A stretch of 26,715 bases of DNA, from assembly GCA_022451765.1 (NCBI GenBank), contig JAKUNY010000002.1, forward strand, positions 1 to 26,715. The letters are read 5' to 3'. This document shows positions 15,006-23,157 of this stretch, piece by piece (position 1 is the stretch's first letter; each line of letters opens with the position of its first letter). The translations under genes and the position numbers were made by a program. Origin of the DNA: Candidatus Poseidoniaceae archaeon (lineage in GTDB: Archaea; Thermoplasmatota; Poseidoniia; Poseidoniales; Poseidoniaceae). The notes under the pieces are model-generated. The model was not told where the DNA came from. It ran no database searches and saw only the letters and a list, made by a program, of their open reading frames with translations.

Positions 15006-15809
15006 ATGCGAAAGAACATCACATTCGACAAAGAAGATGAGGATTTCTTCGGACAAGTGGGGTCCTTTGGTGTCCCAAAGTTCGACAACGAAATGCACGG
15101 TGGAGTCCCTCGAGGGTTCACAATGGTTGCATTCACCGAGACAGGTTCCGGAGCGGAGTTGTTTGCAAAACAGTTCATTTCCCCGGCTGAAGAATCCGAG
15201 AATACACTTTACATTTCAACCAACGAAGCGCAACCTGAAATTGTTCGTGTATTCAAAAAATACAACTGGCCGCTCGACATCAGCGTTCGAACCATCGGTG
15301 AAGAGTACAATGCGAACGTCCTTGAGCGAGAACTCCTTGCGAGCCGATATCGTTTGGAGGGCTTTCGACTCGAAGACATTCAACGTCTTGCCCAAACTCG
15401 CTTCGTGGATGATACGACTCAGGACTACTTGACCGAAGTTACCAATGAAATCATGGCGCTTGGACCCTACTTTAGAGCGGGTATTGACAGTCTTGATTTC
15501 TTCCTTCAACGTGACGACCCTGGCCGAGTAGTAGCGATGATTCGTATGCTTCAAGCGCACACACAGATGTACCGTGGCCTTCTTCTTATCATGGTCTCCG
15601 TTAACGGTCTTCCCCCATCAATTCGTCAAGAACTCTCAAGCATTGCTGACATGGTTCTGACCTTTGGCGTTCGGACCATTGGTTCAGATTTCGAAACCTC
15701 AATGATCGTATCGAAATTTCGAAATGCACCAGAGAATCTGAAGATGCTTGTGTTCCGAGTTACGCCAGAAGAAGGAATTACTCCAGAAACCGTTGAGCGT
15801 ATTGCTTGA
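15006..15809 (+). CDS. KaiC/RAD55-like protein with corrupted Walker A
   Basis: The 267-residue protein has a KaiC-like layout: VGSFGVPKFDNEMHGGVPRGFTMVAF at the start, a P-loop position reading TETGSGAEL (44-52), and FAKQF after it. The invariant Lys is Ala50 and the following Ser/Thr is Glu51, so nucleotide binding of the usual type is unlikely. YISTNEAQPEIVR corresponds to the strand and helix after the P-loop, and GLLLIMVSVNGL to a later core strand. Around 130-165 a less conserved helical region replaces the usual Walker B neighbourhood (AGIDSLDFFL). It closes the KaiC-like set; the methyltransferase follows after 55 bp. Confidence 0.75.
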   Translation: MRKNITFDKEDEDFFGQVGSFGVPKFDNEMHGGVPRGFTMVAFTETGSGAELFAKQFISPAEESENTLYISTNEAQPEIVRVFKKYNWPLDISVRTIGEEYNANVLERELLASRYRLEGFRLEDIQRLAQTRFVDDTTQDYLTEVTNEIMALGPYFRAGIDSLDFFLQRDDPGRVVAMIRMLQAHTQMYRGLLLIMVSVNGLPPSIRQELSSIADMVLTFGVRTIGSDFETSMIVSKFRNAPENLKMLVFRVTPEEGITPETVERIA

Positions 15810-15864
15810 CTGCAATCGTGGACAAAGCGACACCTCCAAAGAGTGCGGATGTGGCGGGTAAACC

Positions 15865-16608
15865 ATGTCGAAGCGTGCCGCCACCGGTGGATACGACCCA
15901 TCGGGTATCGACCTCGAAGCTTGGACGGAACTGGAAGAGCAACTTGAAGCGACCATTCCAAACTACGACCGAGTGAATCGGTTGATGACTTTCGGACAAG
16001 ACAAAAGATGGCGAAGGAATGTGCGAAATCACGCAACAAAGGGCATGAAAGTTCTAGAGGTCGGCTGCGGTCCTGGAAGGTTTGCAGAAGACCTTGTTGG
16101 GCTTGACGTCACCTGTCTCGACCCCTCAGAGGCAATGCTGAAGGTGGCTAAAAAGAGGGTAGATGGGGCTCGCGCAAGCCGTGGAGAATCTCCAGCAGCC
16201 TATGTTCAGGCGCTTGCAGAAGATATTCCGTTGGAAGACAATACGTTCGACATGGTCTTCTGTTTGTTTTCTTTTCGAGACTTCCAGGATAAGAAAAAAG
16301 GGTTAGAAGAAATTTATCGCGTTCTCAAACCAGGTGGGCAATTGGTCATTTGTGATGCCGGGAAAGCGAACTACTTGCACGGACTCGCTGGGCGAATGTG
16401 GATGAGTACAGTCGTCCAATGGATGGCAAGATGGGTGACAAAGACAAAAGATCATCCGTGGAAAGGTCTCGCTCGTTCGTACACATATTATGGCACAAAC
16501 AAATATTATCGAAACTTGATGAAGGATGTCGGATTCGAAGAAGTCTCGGGTCGTCTGCTCTATCCACTTCTGATGTCAAGTCGATTTCGTGGAAGAAAAC
16601 CACAATAA
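15865..16608 (+). CDS. UbiE/MenG-like SAM-dependent methyltransferase
   Basis: The 247-residue class I methyltransferase has the SAM-binding motif KVLEVGCGPGRFAEDL (62-77), an acidic ribose-binding position in TCLDPSEAML, AEDIPLEDNTFDMVFCLFSFRDF, and EEIYRVLKPGGQLVICD. The N-terminal segment YDRVNRLMTFGQDKRWRR closely follows the UbiE/MenG signature, and FSFRDF replaces the usual FGLRN. UbiE-type enzymes C-methylate demethylmenaquinone or related quinones. A role in making respiratory quinone fits the nearby heme a and ATP synthase genes, but the broader family also methylates other compounds. It lies between the KaiC-like set and the ATP synthase operon. Confidence 0.8.
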   Translation: MSKRAATGGYDPSGIDLEAWTELEEQLEATIPNYDRVNRLMTFGQDKRWRRNVRNHATKGMKVLEVGCGPGRFAEDLVGLDVTCLDPSEAMLKVAKKRVDGARASRGESPAAYVQALAEDIPLEDNTFDMVFCLFSFRDFQDKKKGLEEIYRVLKPGGQLVICDAGKANYLHGLAGRMWMSTVVQWMARWVTKTKDHPWKGLARSYTYYGTNKYYRNLMKDVGFEEVSGRLLYPLLMSSRFRGRKPQ

Positions 16609-16644
16609 GCCGTTCAATTTCAATCAACGGAAGACTCCATTAGC

Positions 16645-16654
16645 CTCATAAACC
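16645..16654 (+). promoter_or_regulatory. Candidate promoter element of ATP synthase operon
   Basis: CTCATAAACC lies in the 77-bp gap before the first ATP synthase gene. Its centre is about 27 nt from an in-frame GTG at 16677 and 36 nt from ATG 16686. There is no Shine-Dalgarno motif before either, in contrast to the internal genes of the operon. Confidence 0.35.
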
Positions 16655-16685
16655 CCCTCTTTGTGGGAAATTCATAGTGGTTGTT

Positions 16686-17003
16686 ATGGGAATGGAAAAA
16701 GTCCTTCAAAGCATAAAAAAAGCCGAGCAGGCTGCTGAACAGACACTTTCCGACGCTCAATCCGAATCCAGTCGCATCCTCAGTGATGCACGCAAGGATG
16801 CAGCCGATCTCGTTGCACAAGCAACCGAGGAGGCCCAAACATCGATTCAGTCAACACTCGATGCTGCAAAGGAAGCTGCAATGAAGAACGTCAACACTGT
16901 CCAGAAAGACGGAGCAAAAGCCGTCAAATCTGTCGACGCCGATGCAGGCTCCAAACAAGACGCAGCCGTTGCACTCATCGTCGACCGATTGCTCAACCAA
17001 TGA
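16686..17003 (+). CDS. atpH: A-type ATP synthase subunit H (peripheral stalk)
   Basis: The 105-residue protein is almost wholly a coiled coil (MEKVLQSIKKAEQAAEQTLS and following), rich in Ala, Asp, Gln and Lys, as in archaeal AhaH subunits. Subunit H pairs with subunit E to form the peripheral stalks joining the A1 head to the membrane subunit I. It is the first gene of the operon. GTG 16677 and ATG 16692 are alternative starts; the conserved part begins at MEKV (16692). The identity follows from composition, size and position. Confidence 0.85.
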   Translation: MGMEKVLQSIKKAEQAAEQTLSDAQSESSRILSDARKDAADLVAQATEEAQTSIQSTLDAAKEAAMKNVNTVQKDGAKAVKSVDADAGSKQDAAVALIVDRLLNQ

Positions 17004-17012
17004 GGTGATATC

Positions 17013-19070
17013 ATGTTCTCGACGGTCCCAATGTCTCGAATGACGTTAGCAGCACCTGTTGACGCCATGGCAGACATTGTCCGTGCTTGTTCCGATTTGG
17101 GATGTGTTCACATTGAGGATTACACGCAATTCGAGGAGGGTATTGGTGTTGGACGCGCCATCCAAAGCGATGATGCAGACAAAGTAAGCGCACTTCTTCT
17201 CAAAGTTCGAGCTGTACGCAGTCAAGTATCCGTATTCAACGCAAAGGGTCCAATGGCAGCCTCTTCAGCCAAGTCCATGTCGCAGGATATCGAGGAAGAG
17301 GTTGACAAAGCACTCGGTTACATTGAAGCAATTCGTGAGTCTGAATCTGAAATTGCAAGTCTCGAAGATCAAGTTCGAGTTTTCGAAAAGCTGGCGCCTT
17401 TGAACATATCACTTGATTTGCTCACCGGCTATTCAGGCGTTGAAGTCTATGTCGCAGAAACAGCAAATTCATCGAAAGCAGCCAAGGTCTTTGCAGACCT
17501 CAAGAACGATGTTGAATTCCTGGCACCTGCAGGTCTGGTCGCAGTTGCATGTGCTCCTAACAAGGCTGCTGAAGTTCAGATGGCACTTGCGGAACTCAAC
17601 GCCAAAGTCATCCAATTACCATCCGGAGAAGGCAAGCCAGCTCAGCGAGCAAGCGACGCACGCAAGGGCATCGAGGATGCACAATCCTCAATGGAAAGCA
17701 ACCAGAAGAAACTCGATAAATGGGCCACAGAACACGGTTCTGATCTTGTGATTGCTGAGGAATATCTCCAGCGAGAAGACGCGATTTTCACATCACCAAC
17801 CTCGCTTGCAGTATCCAACCAAGCTTTCGCACTCGACGCATGGGTTCCTACTGAAAACGAAAGCAAAGCCCGTTCGAAACTCAAGAGCATGGTCTCTCAC
17901 CTCGAGATCGAGGGACATGTCGACGATCATCATCATCACGACGGCCACGATGACCATCACGCTGAACCCGAGCCTCCAATCGCTTACCAGAACGGTAGTG
18001 CTGCTGAGCCATTCGAACTTGTTGTTGATCTGGTCGGGCGGCCAAAGTACGGTACCTTTGAGCCAACGACGATGATCATGATTACACTCCCGCTCCTGTA
18101 TGGTTTGATTCTTGGCGACTTCGGTTACGGATTTGTCATTGTTCTTCTTGCACTTTGGCTTCGTTCGCTCCCGTTTGCAAAAGAGCCAATGGGTAAGAAT
18201 GCAACAACTGTCCTCCTATGGATGGGAATTTGGTGCATGATTTGGGGCTTCCTCTTTGCAGAAGGCTTTGGATTCATCTGGGATGGCACTGGCAAAATCA
18301 TGGGTGATGCATCTCCGCTCATTCCTTTCTACGATTGGACCTATGACCTGACTTCTGGTTTCAAGAAGAGTGACATCGCTGATGCACTCGGCCTCGGACA
18401 CACCTATGTACCATTCCACCGGGCAGACAGTGCCCTAACAGACTACGTTCTGGTTTCTATTTACGTCGGTGCGCTACACCTCCTCGTCGGATATATCATT
18501 GGATTCGTCAACGTTGCAAAGGGACACGGTTTGGTCGCAGCATTCTTTGAGAAAGGTAGTTGGATGTTTATCCTCATCGGTGGTTTCCTTCACATTTACG
18601 GCTTCATGAGCGGAAGCAACGAACTCATCGAAGGAACACTTCCCGGATATGCAGTTCTTGCAGGTATTGTGTTGTTGATCATCGCACTTGCGACCTTTGA
18701 AGGCTTTGGATGGGCCGGCGGCATCATCATGGGGCCAATCGAAACATTCGGCCTTCTTGCAAATACGCTCTCTTACTTGCGAAGCATGGCAGTCGGAGTT
18801 GCTGGGGTCAAGATTGCCGATATCAGCAACGACATGGGCTTTGCATCCATGAGGGATGCGATTTCAGCGGGTGACTTCGCCCTAGTCCCTGTCTTCTTCC
18901 TTCTTTGGATTGGCATCCAAGTGTTTGCGATTGCACTGGGACTCCTCTCACCTACTATTCACGCAGCTCGTCTCCACTTTGTGGAATGGATGGGCAAGTT
19001 TTACGACGGCTCCGGCAGGGTCTTTTCCCCGCTCGGTGGCCAACCCCTCCACGTGGAGGGAGATGCATAG
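17013..19070 (+). CDS. atpI: A-type ATP synthase subunit I (stator/ion channel subunit)
   Basis: The 685-residue protein is the homologue of V-ATPase subunit a. Residues 1-345 are a cytoplasmic coiled-coil domain; the C-terminal half has about seven helices forming the ion half-channels. Conserved membrane segments are visible: FEPTTMIMITLPLLYGLILGDFGYG, LIGGFLHIYG, and ETFGLLANTLSYLRSMAVGVAG, which contains the arginine facing the c-ring glutamate. ARLHFVEWMGKFYDGSGRVFSPL is the standard C-terminus. A His-rich insert (residues 302-316, eight His) sits just before the membrane part. GAGGTGAT at 17002-17009 fixes the start. Confidence 0.95.
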   Translation: MFSTVPMSRMTLAAPVDAMADIVRACSDLGCVHIEDYTQFEEGIGVGRAIQSDDADKVSALLLKVRAVRSQVSVFNAKGPMAASSAKSMSQDIEEEVDKALGYIEAIRESESEIASLEDQVRVFEKLAPLNISLDLLTGYSGVEVYVAETANSSKAAKVFADLKNDVEFLAPAGLVAVACAPNKAAEVQMALAELNAKVIQLPSGEGKPAQRASDARKGIEDAQSSMESNQKKLDKWATEHGSDLVIAEEYLQREDAIFTSPTSLAVSNQAFALDAWVPTENESKARSKLKSMVSHLEIEGHVDDHHHHDGHDDHHAEPEPPIAYQNGSAAEPFELVVDLVGRPKYGTFEPTTMIMITLPLLYGLILGDFGYGFVIVLLALWLRSLPFAKEPMGKNATTVLLWMGIWCMIWGFLFAEGFGFIWDGTGKIMGDASPLIPFYDWTYDLTSGFKKSDIADALGLGHTYVPFHRADSALTDYVLVSIYVGALHLLVGYIIGFVNVAKGHGLVAAFFEKGSWMFILIGGFLHIYGFMSGSNELIEGTLPGYAVLAGIVLLIIALATFEGFGWAGGIIMGPIETFGLLANTLSYLRSMAVGVAGVKIADISNDMGFASMRDAISAGDFALVPVFFLLWIGIQVFAIALGLLSPTIHAARLHFVEWMGKFYDGSGRVFSPLGGQPLHVEGDA

Positions 19071-19087
19071 TCCACTGGACATTAAAT

Positions 19088-19093
19088 GGAGGT
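19088..19093 (+). promoter_or_regulatory. Ribosome binding site of ATP synthase subunit K
   Basis: GGAGGT lies 7 nt before ATG 19101 and selects this start over the in-frame ATG at 19086. A strong site is sensible because the c-ring needs many copies of K per complex. Confidence 0.8.
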
Positions 19094-19100
19094 AGAAAAA

Positions 19101-19412
19101 ATGAACAAGAATACCCTAAAAACAAGCCTACGAATGATGATTGTGCTCGGCGCCCTCGTCCTGATCGCTCAGGGCGTATCCGCTGAAGCAAATGTTGATG
19201 CTGATGGCGTCTACGATGACTGGGGCAAGTACATGGGAGCGGGTATCGCTCTTGGCCTTGCTGCAGTTGGTGCTGGAATTTCCCAGGCCGCTATCGGTAG
19301 CGCTGCTGTCGGAATGATTGCAGAAGACGGATCCAAGTTTGGTCCTGCACTCATCTTCACGGCTCTTCCTGAGTCGATTGTTATTCTCGGTGCATTGCCA
19401 CTCTTCCTCTGA
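19101..19412 (+). CDS. atpK: A-type ATP synthase subunit K (c-ring proteolipid)
   Basis: The 103-residue product has a cleavable-looking leader (about 1-28, ending GVSA), a short acidic linker, then one two-helix hairpin. Helix 1 is MGAGIALGLAAVGAGISQAA with Gln62; the loop contains MIAEDGSKFG; helix 2 is ALIFTALPESIVILGALPLF with ion-carrying Glu91 followed by Ser92. This is the single-hairpin form, one carboxylate per hairpin. Helix 2 ends only 12 residues after the Glu, which seems short. The Gln plus Glu-Ser set is compatible with Na+ ligation, as in Ilyobacter-type rings, but does not prove it. Confidence 0.93.
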   Translation: MNKNTLKTSLRMMIVLGALVLIAQGVSAEANVDADGVYDDWGKYMGAGIALGLAAVGAGISQAAIGSAAVGMIAEDGSKFGPALIFTALPESIVILGALPLFL

Positions 19413-19462
19413 AGATTGGCTCCGAAACAGACGCGTTCTGTTTGACCGAAGGAGATGATACT

Positions 19463-20026
19463 ATGACACTTGAAACACTTGCGAAGGACATTGCTGCCTC
19501 TGCGGAAGCTCAGGCAAAAGCAATGCTCAAAGAAGCGAAAGCAGAAGCAAAGACAATTGTCGGAGAAGCTGAATCCAAGGCAACATCGATTCGTGATGAA
19601 GCCCAAGCCAGAGCCGAGCGTGAAGCGCAACAAATCTCGCAAGAAATGGTTGCCAGCGCCCGTCAAGGCAACCAGAAAGAATTGCTTATTGCTCGTCGTA
19701 GCGTCCTCGATGCTACTTACGATGCAGCAAAGTCACAACTTGCCGACCCAGGCATGAAAGGGCGTGCTACGCTCTTGAAGTCCCTGCTCAAGCGAGCTGA
19801 TGATGTCTCTGGAAAGGATTTCGTTATTCGACCGGTATCCGTCGATGCTGCTGCCTTAAAGAAAGAAGCAGGTTCTCGAACCATCGGTGATGAAATCGAT
19901 GGCTTGGGCGGATTCATGATGGAAGCTGCAGATGGATCGGTATCGTTTGATTTCCGATTCGATTCGCTTCTTGACCGTACATGGACCGAAGAGCGTGCTG
20001 CAATCAATGAAACACTGTTTGGATGA
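19463..20026 (+). CDS. atpE: A-type ATP synthase subunit E (peripheral stalk)
   Basis: The 187-residue protein has a long N-terminal coiled coil (about 1-85, Ala/Lys/Glu-rich, with AKAMLKEAKAEAKTIVGEAE) and a globular C-terminal domain with DEIDGLGGFMMEAADGSVSF, then the terminal FDFRFDSLLDRTW. This is the standard layout of archaeal subunit E, which partners subunit H. The start at 19463 is set by GGAGATGA just upstream (19451-19458); the open frame back to 19442 is leader. The 3' end is 3 bp from subunit C. Confidence 0.92.
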   Translation: MTLETLAKDIAASAEAQAKAMLKEAKAEAKTIVGEAESKATSIRDEAQARAEREAQQISQEMVASARQGNQKELLIARRSVLDATYDAAKSQLADPGMKGRATLLKSLLKRADDVSGKDFVIRPVSVDAAALKKEAGSRTIGDEIDGLGGFMMEAADGSVSFDFRFDSLLDRTWTEERAAINETLFG

Positions 20027-20029
20027 GGG

Positions 20030-21073
20030 ATGAGAATGTTTTCGGGTAACGTACCATATGTAGCGTCACGAGCAAAGGCTCGGCGCCAAGCATTGATGGA
20101 CAAAGCCCGATTGCGACAACTCATCAGTCAATCGCCAGACCAGTTGACGAACACCGTTGCCGAAAGCGGATATCAAAATGAAATCAACCTCTACGCGTCT
20201 CGTTACACTGGAGGCGATCTCGTCGAGGCTGCTCTGACACACAACCTTGAGAACGAACTTGACAACATGCTCTCGCATTGCCGGGGTAAGGTTCGAAAGG
20301 TTGTCGAAATCTATTCCAGTCGGTACGAGTATCAGAACGCAAAAGCGGTACTACGGGCCGTAGCAAATGGAATTGAGTCGGAAAAACTCAGCAAGGACAT
20401 CCTACCGGATTTGAATGAAATCAATACGCCATGGATCAAAATCCTTGAGAGCTCAGATGACCTCCGTTCGGCTGCACAACAAATGCGCCGCAAATCGTTT
20501 GGTTCAGCACTCCTGAATCTCCCTGAAGATGCCCGCCTCTCACATTATGAGGATGCGCTTGACCGTCATTACTTCGCTGCCTCGATGAAGGCACTCGGAC
20601 ACAGCGGGAACGATTCTCGCTACTTGCGAAGCATACTCGCAACCGAAATAGACCATCGAAACATCTTGAACGTCCTTGAAGCATCTGCTTTCCAGATCGA
20701 GGGAAATGCTCTGTTGGAGGAGCTCCTTCCCGGTGGACGTTTGATGCCACAGCGCGCCCTATCTTCCGTTGCAAACGGTGGTCGAAGCGCCATGATGGAC
20801 GTTTTGAGAAACAACACGAAGTTCGACATCGCTGGTTTCGAAGATGCGTTGCAAACCTCGGAAAAGGAGCGTTCCCTCGATGCAGTCGTCACTTGGCTTC
20901 ACGCAAGAGAATACGCGCAGATGCAAAAGATGAGCTACCTCCATCCTGTATCTGCTCTACCAATTGTCTATTACATCGCCATGAAGGTCAAGGAAGTCAC
21001 AGACCTCCGAATGATCGTTCGTGGCCGACTTGCAGGTTTGCCGCCCGATATCCTCGAGGCTCACATTCTATGA
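20030..21073 (+). CDS. atpC: A-type ATP synthase subunit C (V-ATPase subunit d homologue)
   Basis: The 347-residue, mostly helical protein matches subunit C, the socket linking the central stalk (D/F) to the proteolipid ring. Visible family features are the N-terminal Y-V-A-SRAKARRQALMDK, LEKEL-like helix HNLENELDNMLSHC, YEYQNAKAVLRAVANG, and the C-terminal HPVSALPIVYYIAMKVKE followed by LRMIVRGRLAGLP. ATG 20036 (MFSG) is an equally possible start because GAGGG lies six bases before it. The gene sits between E and F with gaps below 10 bp. Confidence 0.92.
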   Translation: MRMFSGNVPYVASRAKARRQALMDKARLRQLISQSPDQLTNTVAESGYQNEINLYASRYTGGDLVEAALTHNLENELDNMLSHCRGKVRKVVEIYSSRYEYQNAKAVLRAVANGIESEKLSKDILPDLNEINTPWIKILESSDDLRSAAQQMRRKSFGSALLNLPEDARLSHYEDALDRHYFAASMKALGHSGNDSRYLRSILATEIDHRNILNVLEASAFQIEGNALLEELLPGGRLMPQRALSSVANGGRSAMMDVLRNNTKFDIAGFEDALQTSEKERSLDAVVTWLHAREYAQMQKMSYLHPVSALPIVYYIAMKVKEVTDLRMIVRGRLAGLPPDILEAHIL

Positions 21074-21082
21074 GGTGAAAAT

Positions 21083-21382
21083 ATGGAAATTGCAGTCGTA
21101 GGAACACCAGAATTCACACTCGGATTCCAGCTTGCTGGAATATCGACACTTTACAATCCAGAAGGTGAAGAGGAACGCATCAAAGTGTTCCGCGACCTTC
21201 TCAACTCAAAGGATGTTGGAATTGTTGTGGTTGACTCCGCAGTTCTCGCATCCTTGCCAGATCGATTGCGCTTGCAATTGTCTGGTTCTGTCTCGCCGAC
21301 GGTTCTTGGAATCGGAACGGAAGAAGACAATACGCTCCGAGAAACCATTCGAAGAGCAATCGGAGTCGACCTATGGAAATGA
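21083..21382 (+). CDS. atpF: A-type ATP synthase subunit F (central stalk)
   Basis: The 99-residue protein has the Rossmann-like core of subunit F: EIAVVGTPEFTLGFQLAGI, then DVGIVVVDSAVLASLPDRLR, and a closing amphipathic helix LRETIRRAIGVDLWK. F binds subunit D in the rotor and can influence catalysis. The length is typical (about 100). GAGGTGA immediately after the subunit C stop (21072-21078) provides its ribosome binding site. Confidence 0.92.
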   Translation: MEIAVVGTPEFTLGFQLAGISTLYNPEGEEERIKVFRDLLNSKDVGIVVVDSAVLASLPDRLRLQLSGSVSPTVLGIGTEEDNTLRETIRRAIGVDLWK

Positions 21383-21406
21383 TGTTCCAAAATGGAGGAA
21401 AAGAAC

Positions 21407-23146
21407 ATGAGCAAAGAAGGAGTAATTTACCGGATTTCGGGACCTGTGGTTACCGCAACCGGAATGAGCGCAGGAATGTATGACGTTGTCCGTGTGGGCA
21501 ATGAAGGATTGATGGGAGAAGTTATCGAATTACACGGTGACAAAGCCGTTATCCAAGTCTACGAAGATACATCGGGCATCCGCCCTGGTGAACCAGTCAT
21601 AAACACGGGCGAAACCCTCTCGGTTTCCCTTGGCCCTGGATTGCTCACACAGATTTACGATGGTATCCAACGTCCGCTACCAACCTTGGAAGAAGTCATG
21701 GGTGTATTCATCACTCGTGGTGTTGATGCTGATGCGTTTGACCTCGAAAAGAAGTGGACCTTTGAAGCAGTCATGGAAAAGGGTGCTGCTGTCGAGGGCG
21801 GACAAGTCATAGGTCACGTTCAAGAGACTGAAACAATCGTTCACAAGATCATGGTTCCTCCAACCATGAGCGGGGTCATCAAAAACATCAAGTCCGGCGA
21901 TTTCAATGTTACAGAGACAGTCTGTACACTTGAGGATGGCTCTGAGATTCAGATGATGCAAAAGTGGCCTGTTCGAACGCCGCGTCCTTATCGACAGAAG
22001 TACGCACCGGATACACCACTCATTACTGGAATGCGTATCCTCGACTTCCTCTTTCCACTTGCGAAGGGTGGTGCAGCAGGTATTCCAGGACCGTTCGGAT
22101 CTGGAAAAACCGTCACACAACAATCGCTAGCAAAGTACTCTGACGCTCAAATTGTTGTCTACATTGGTTGCGGAGAGCGCGGAAACGAGATGACAGAAGT
22201 ATTGGACGAGTTCCCTCACCTGATCGACCCAAACACTGGCAAGCCATTGATGAACCGAACAGTGATGATTGCAAACACATCCAACATGCCTGTCGCAGCT
22301 CGTGAGGCATCCGTATACACTGGAATTACCATCGCTGAGTACTTCCGTGACATGGGATACGACGTCGCTTTGATGGCAGACTCTACCTCACGATGGGCTG
22401 AAGCAATGCGTGAGATTTCCTCACGTCTTGAAGAAATGCCCGGTGAAGAAGGATACCCTGCTTACCTCTCTTCTCGAATTGCAGAGTTCTACGAACGTGC
22501 TGGCCGTGTCGAAACCAAGAACGGTGACGATGGGTCGGTTACTGTCATCGGAGCAGTCAGCCCGCCTGGTGGTGACATTTCTGAACCAGTATCGCAAGGT
22601 ACACTCCGAATTGTCAAGGTTTTCTGGGGATTGGATGCAGGCCTTGCACGTCAACGTCACTTCCCTGCAATTAACTGGCTCAACTCGTACTCTCTGTACC
22701 CACAAAGCCTCAATCAGTGGTTCCGTGACAACATTGCACAGGATTTCCCAGAGATACGAACCCAAATCAGCGGTTTGTTGCAGATTGAAGCAGAATTGCA
22801 AGAGATTGTCCAACTCGTTGGTTCAGACGCTCTGCCGGTCGACCAACAGCTTACGTTGGAAGTTGCACGTATGATTCGTGAATTTTTCTTGCAGCAAAAT
22901 GGATTCCACGATGTTGACGCATACTGTGACATTCATTTGCAATATTCCATGTCCAAGGCCATTCTGAGTTTCCAGGAAGCTGCAAAGAGCGCTATGGCTG
23001 CTGGTGCACAACTCAACGATGTTGTCAACGTCCCAGCACGAACAACTCTCATGCGTGGTCGATTTGAAAAAGGATACATCGATACCATCGATGACATGGT
23101 CAAGTCCATGATCGATGAAATCGCTGACACCGTGGAGGACAACTAG
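21407..23146 (+). CDS. atpA: A-type ATP synthase catalytic subunit A
   Basis: The 579-residue protein hydrolyses or makes ATP in the A1 head. Walker A is GPFGSGKT (228-235), followed by [14 protein letters not shown] with the catalytic Glu of the GER motif. The non-homologous bulge domain typical of A/V-type A subunits is present at about 115-190. [20 protein letters not shown] and the segment from [14 protein letters not shown] are further signatures. GGAGG at 21394-21398 fixes the start at 21407 instead of the in-frame ATG at 21392. Length is normal and no intein is present. Confidence 0.97.
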   Translation: MSKEGVIYRISGPVVTATGMSAGMYDVVRVGNEGLMGEVIELHGDKAVIQVYEDTSGIRPGEPVINTGETLSVSLGPGLLTQIYDGIQRPLPTLEEVMGVFITRGVDADAFDLEKKWTFEAVMEKGAAVEGGQVIGHVQETETIVHKIMVPPTMSGVIKNIKSGDFNVTETVCTLEDGSEIQMMQKWPVRTPRPYRQKYAPDTPLITGMRILDFLFPLAKGGAAGIPGPFGSGKTVTQQSLAKYSDAQIVVYIGCGERGNEMTEVLDEFPHLIDPNTGKPLMNRTVMIANTSNMPVAAREASVYTGITIAEYFRDMGYDVALMADSTSRWAEAMREISSRLEEMPGEEGYPAYLSSRIAEFYERAGRVETKNGDDGSVTVIGAVSPPGGDISEPVSQGTLRIVKVFWGLDAGLARQRHFPAINWLNSYSLYPQSLNQWFRDNIAQDFPEIRTQISGLLQIEAELQEIVQLVGSDALPVDQQLTLEVARMIREFFLQQNGFHDVDAYCDIHLQYSMSKAILSFQEAAKSAMAAGAQLNDVVNVPARTTLMRGRFEKGYIDTIDDMVKSMIDEIADTVEDN

Positions 23147-23157
23147 GACGTGATATC

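Noticed and set aside
14803..15432. Plus-strand frame of 209 codons over the second and third KaiC-like genes
   Set aside because: It is out of frame with two real genes, Ser/Thr/Arg-rich in a shadow-like way, and has no initiation signal.
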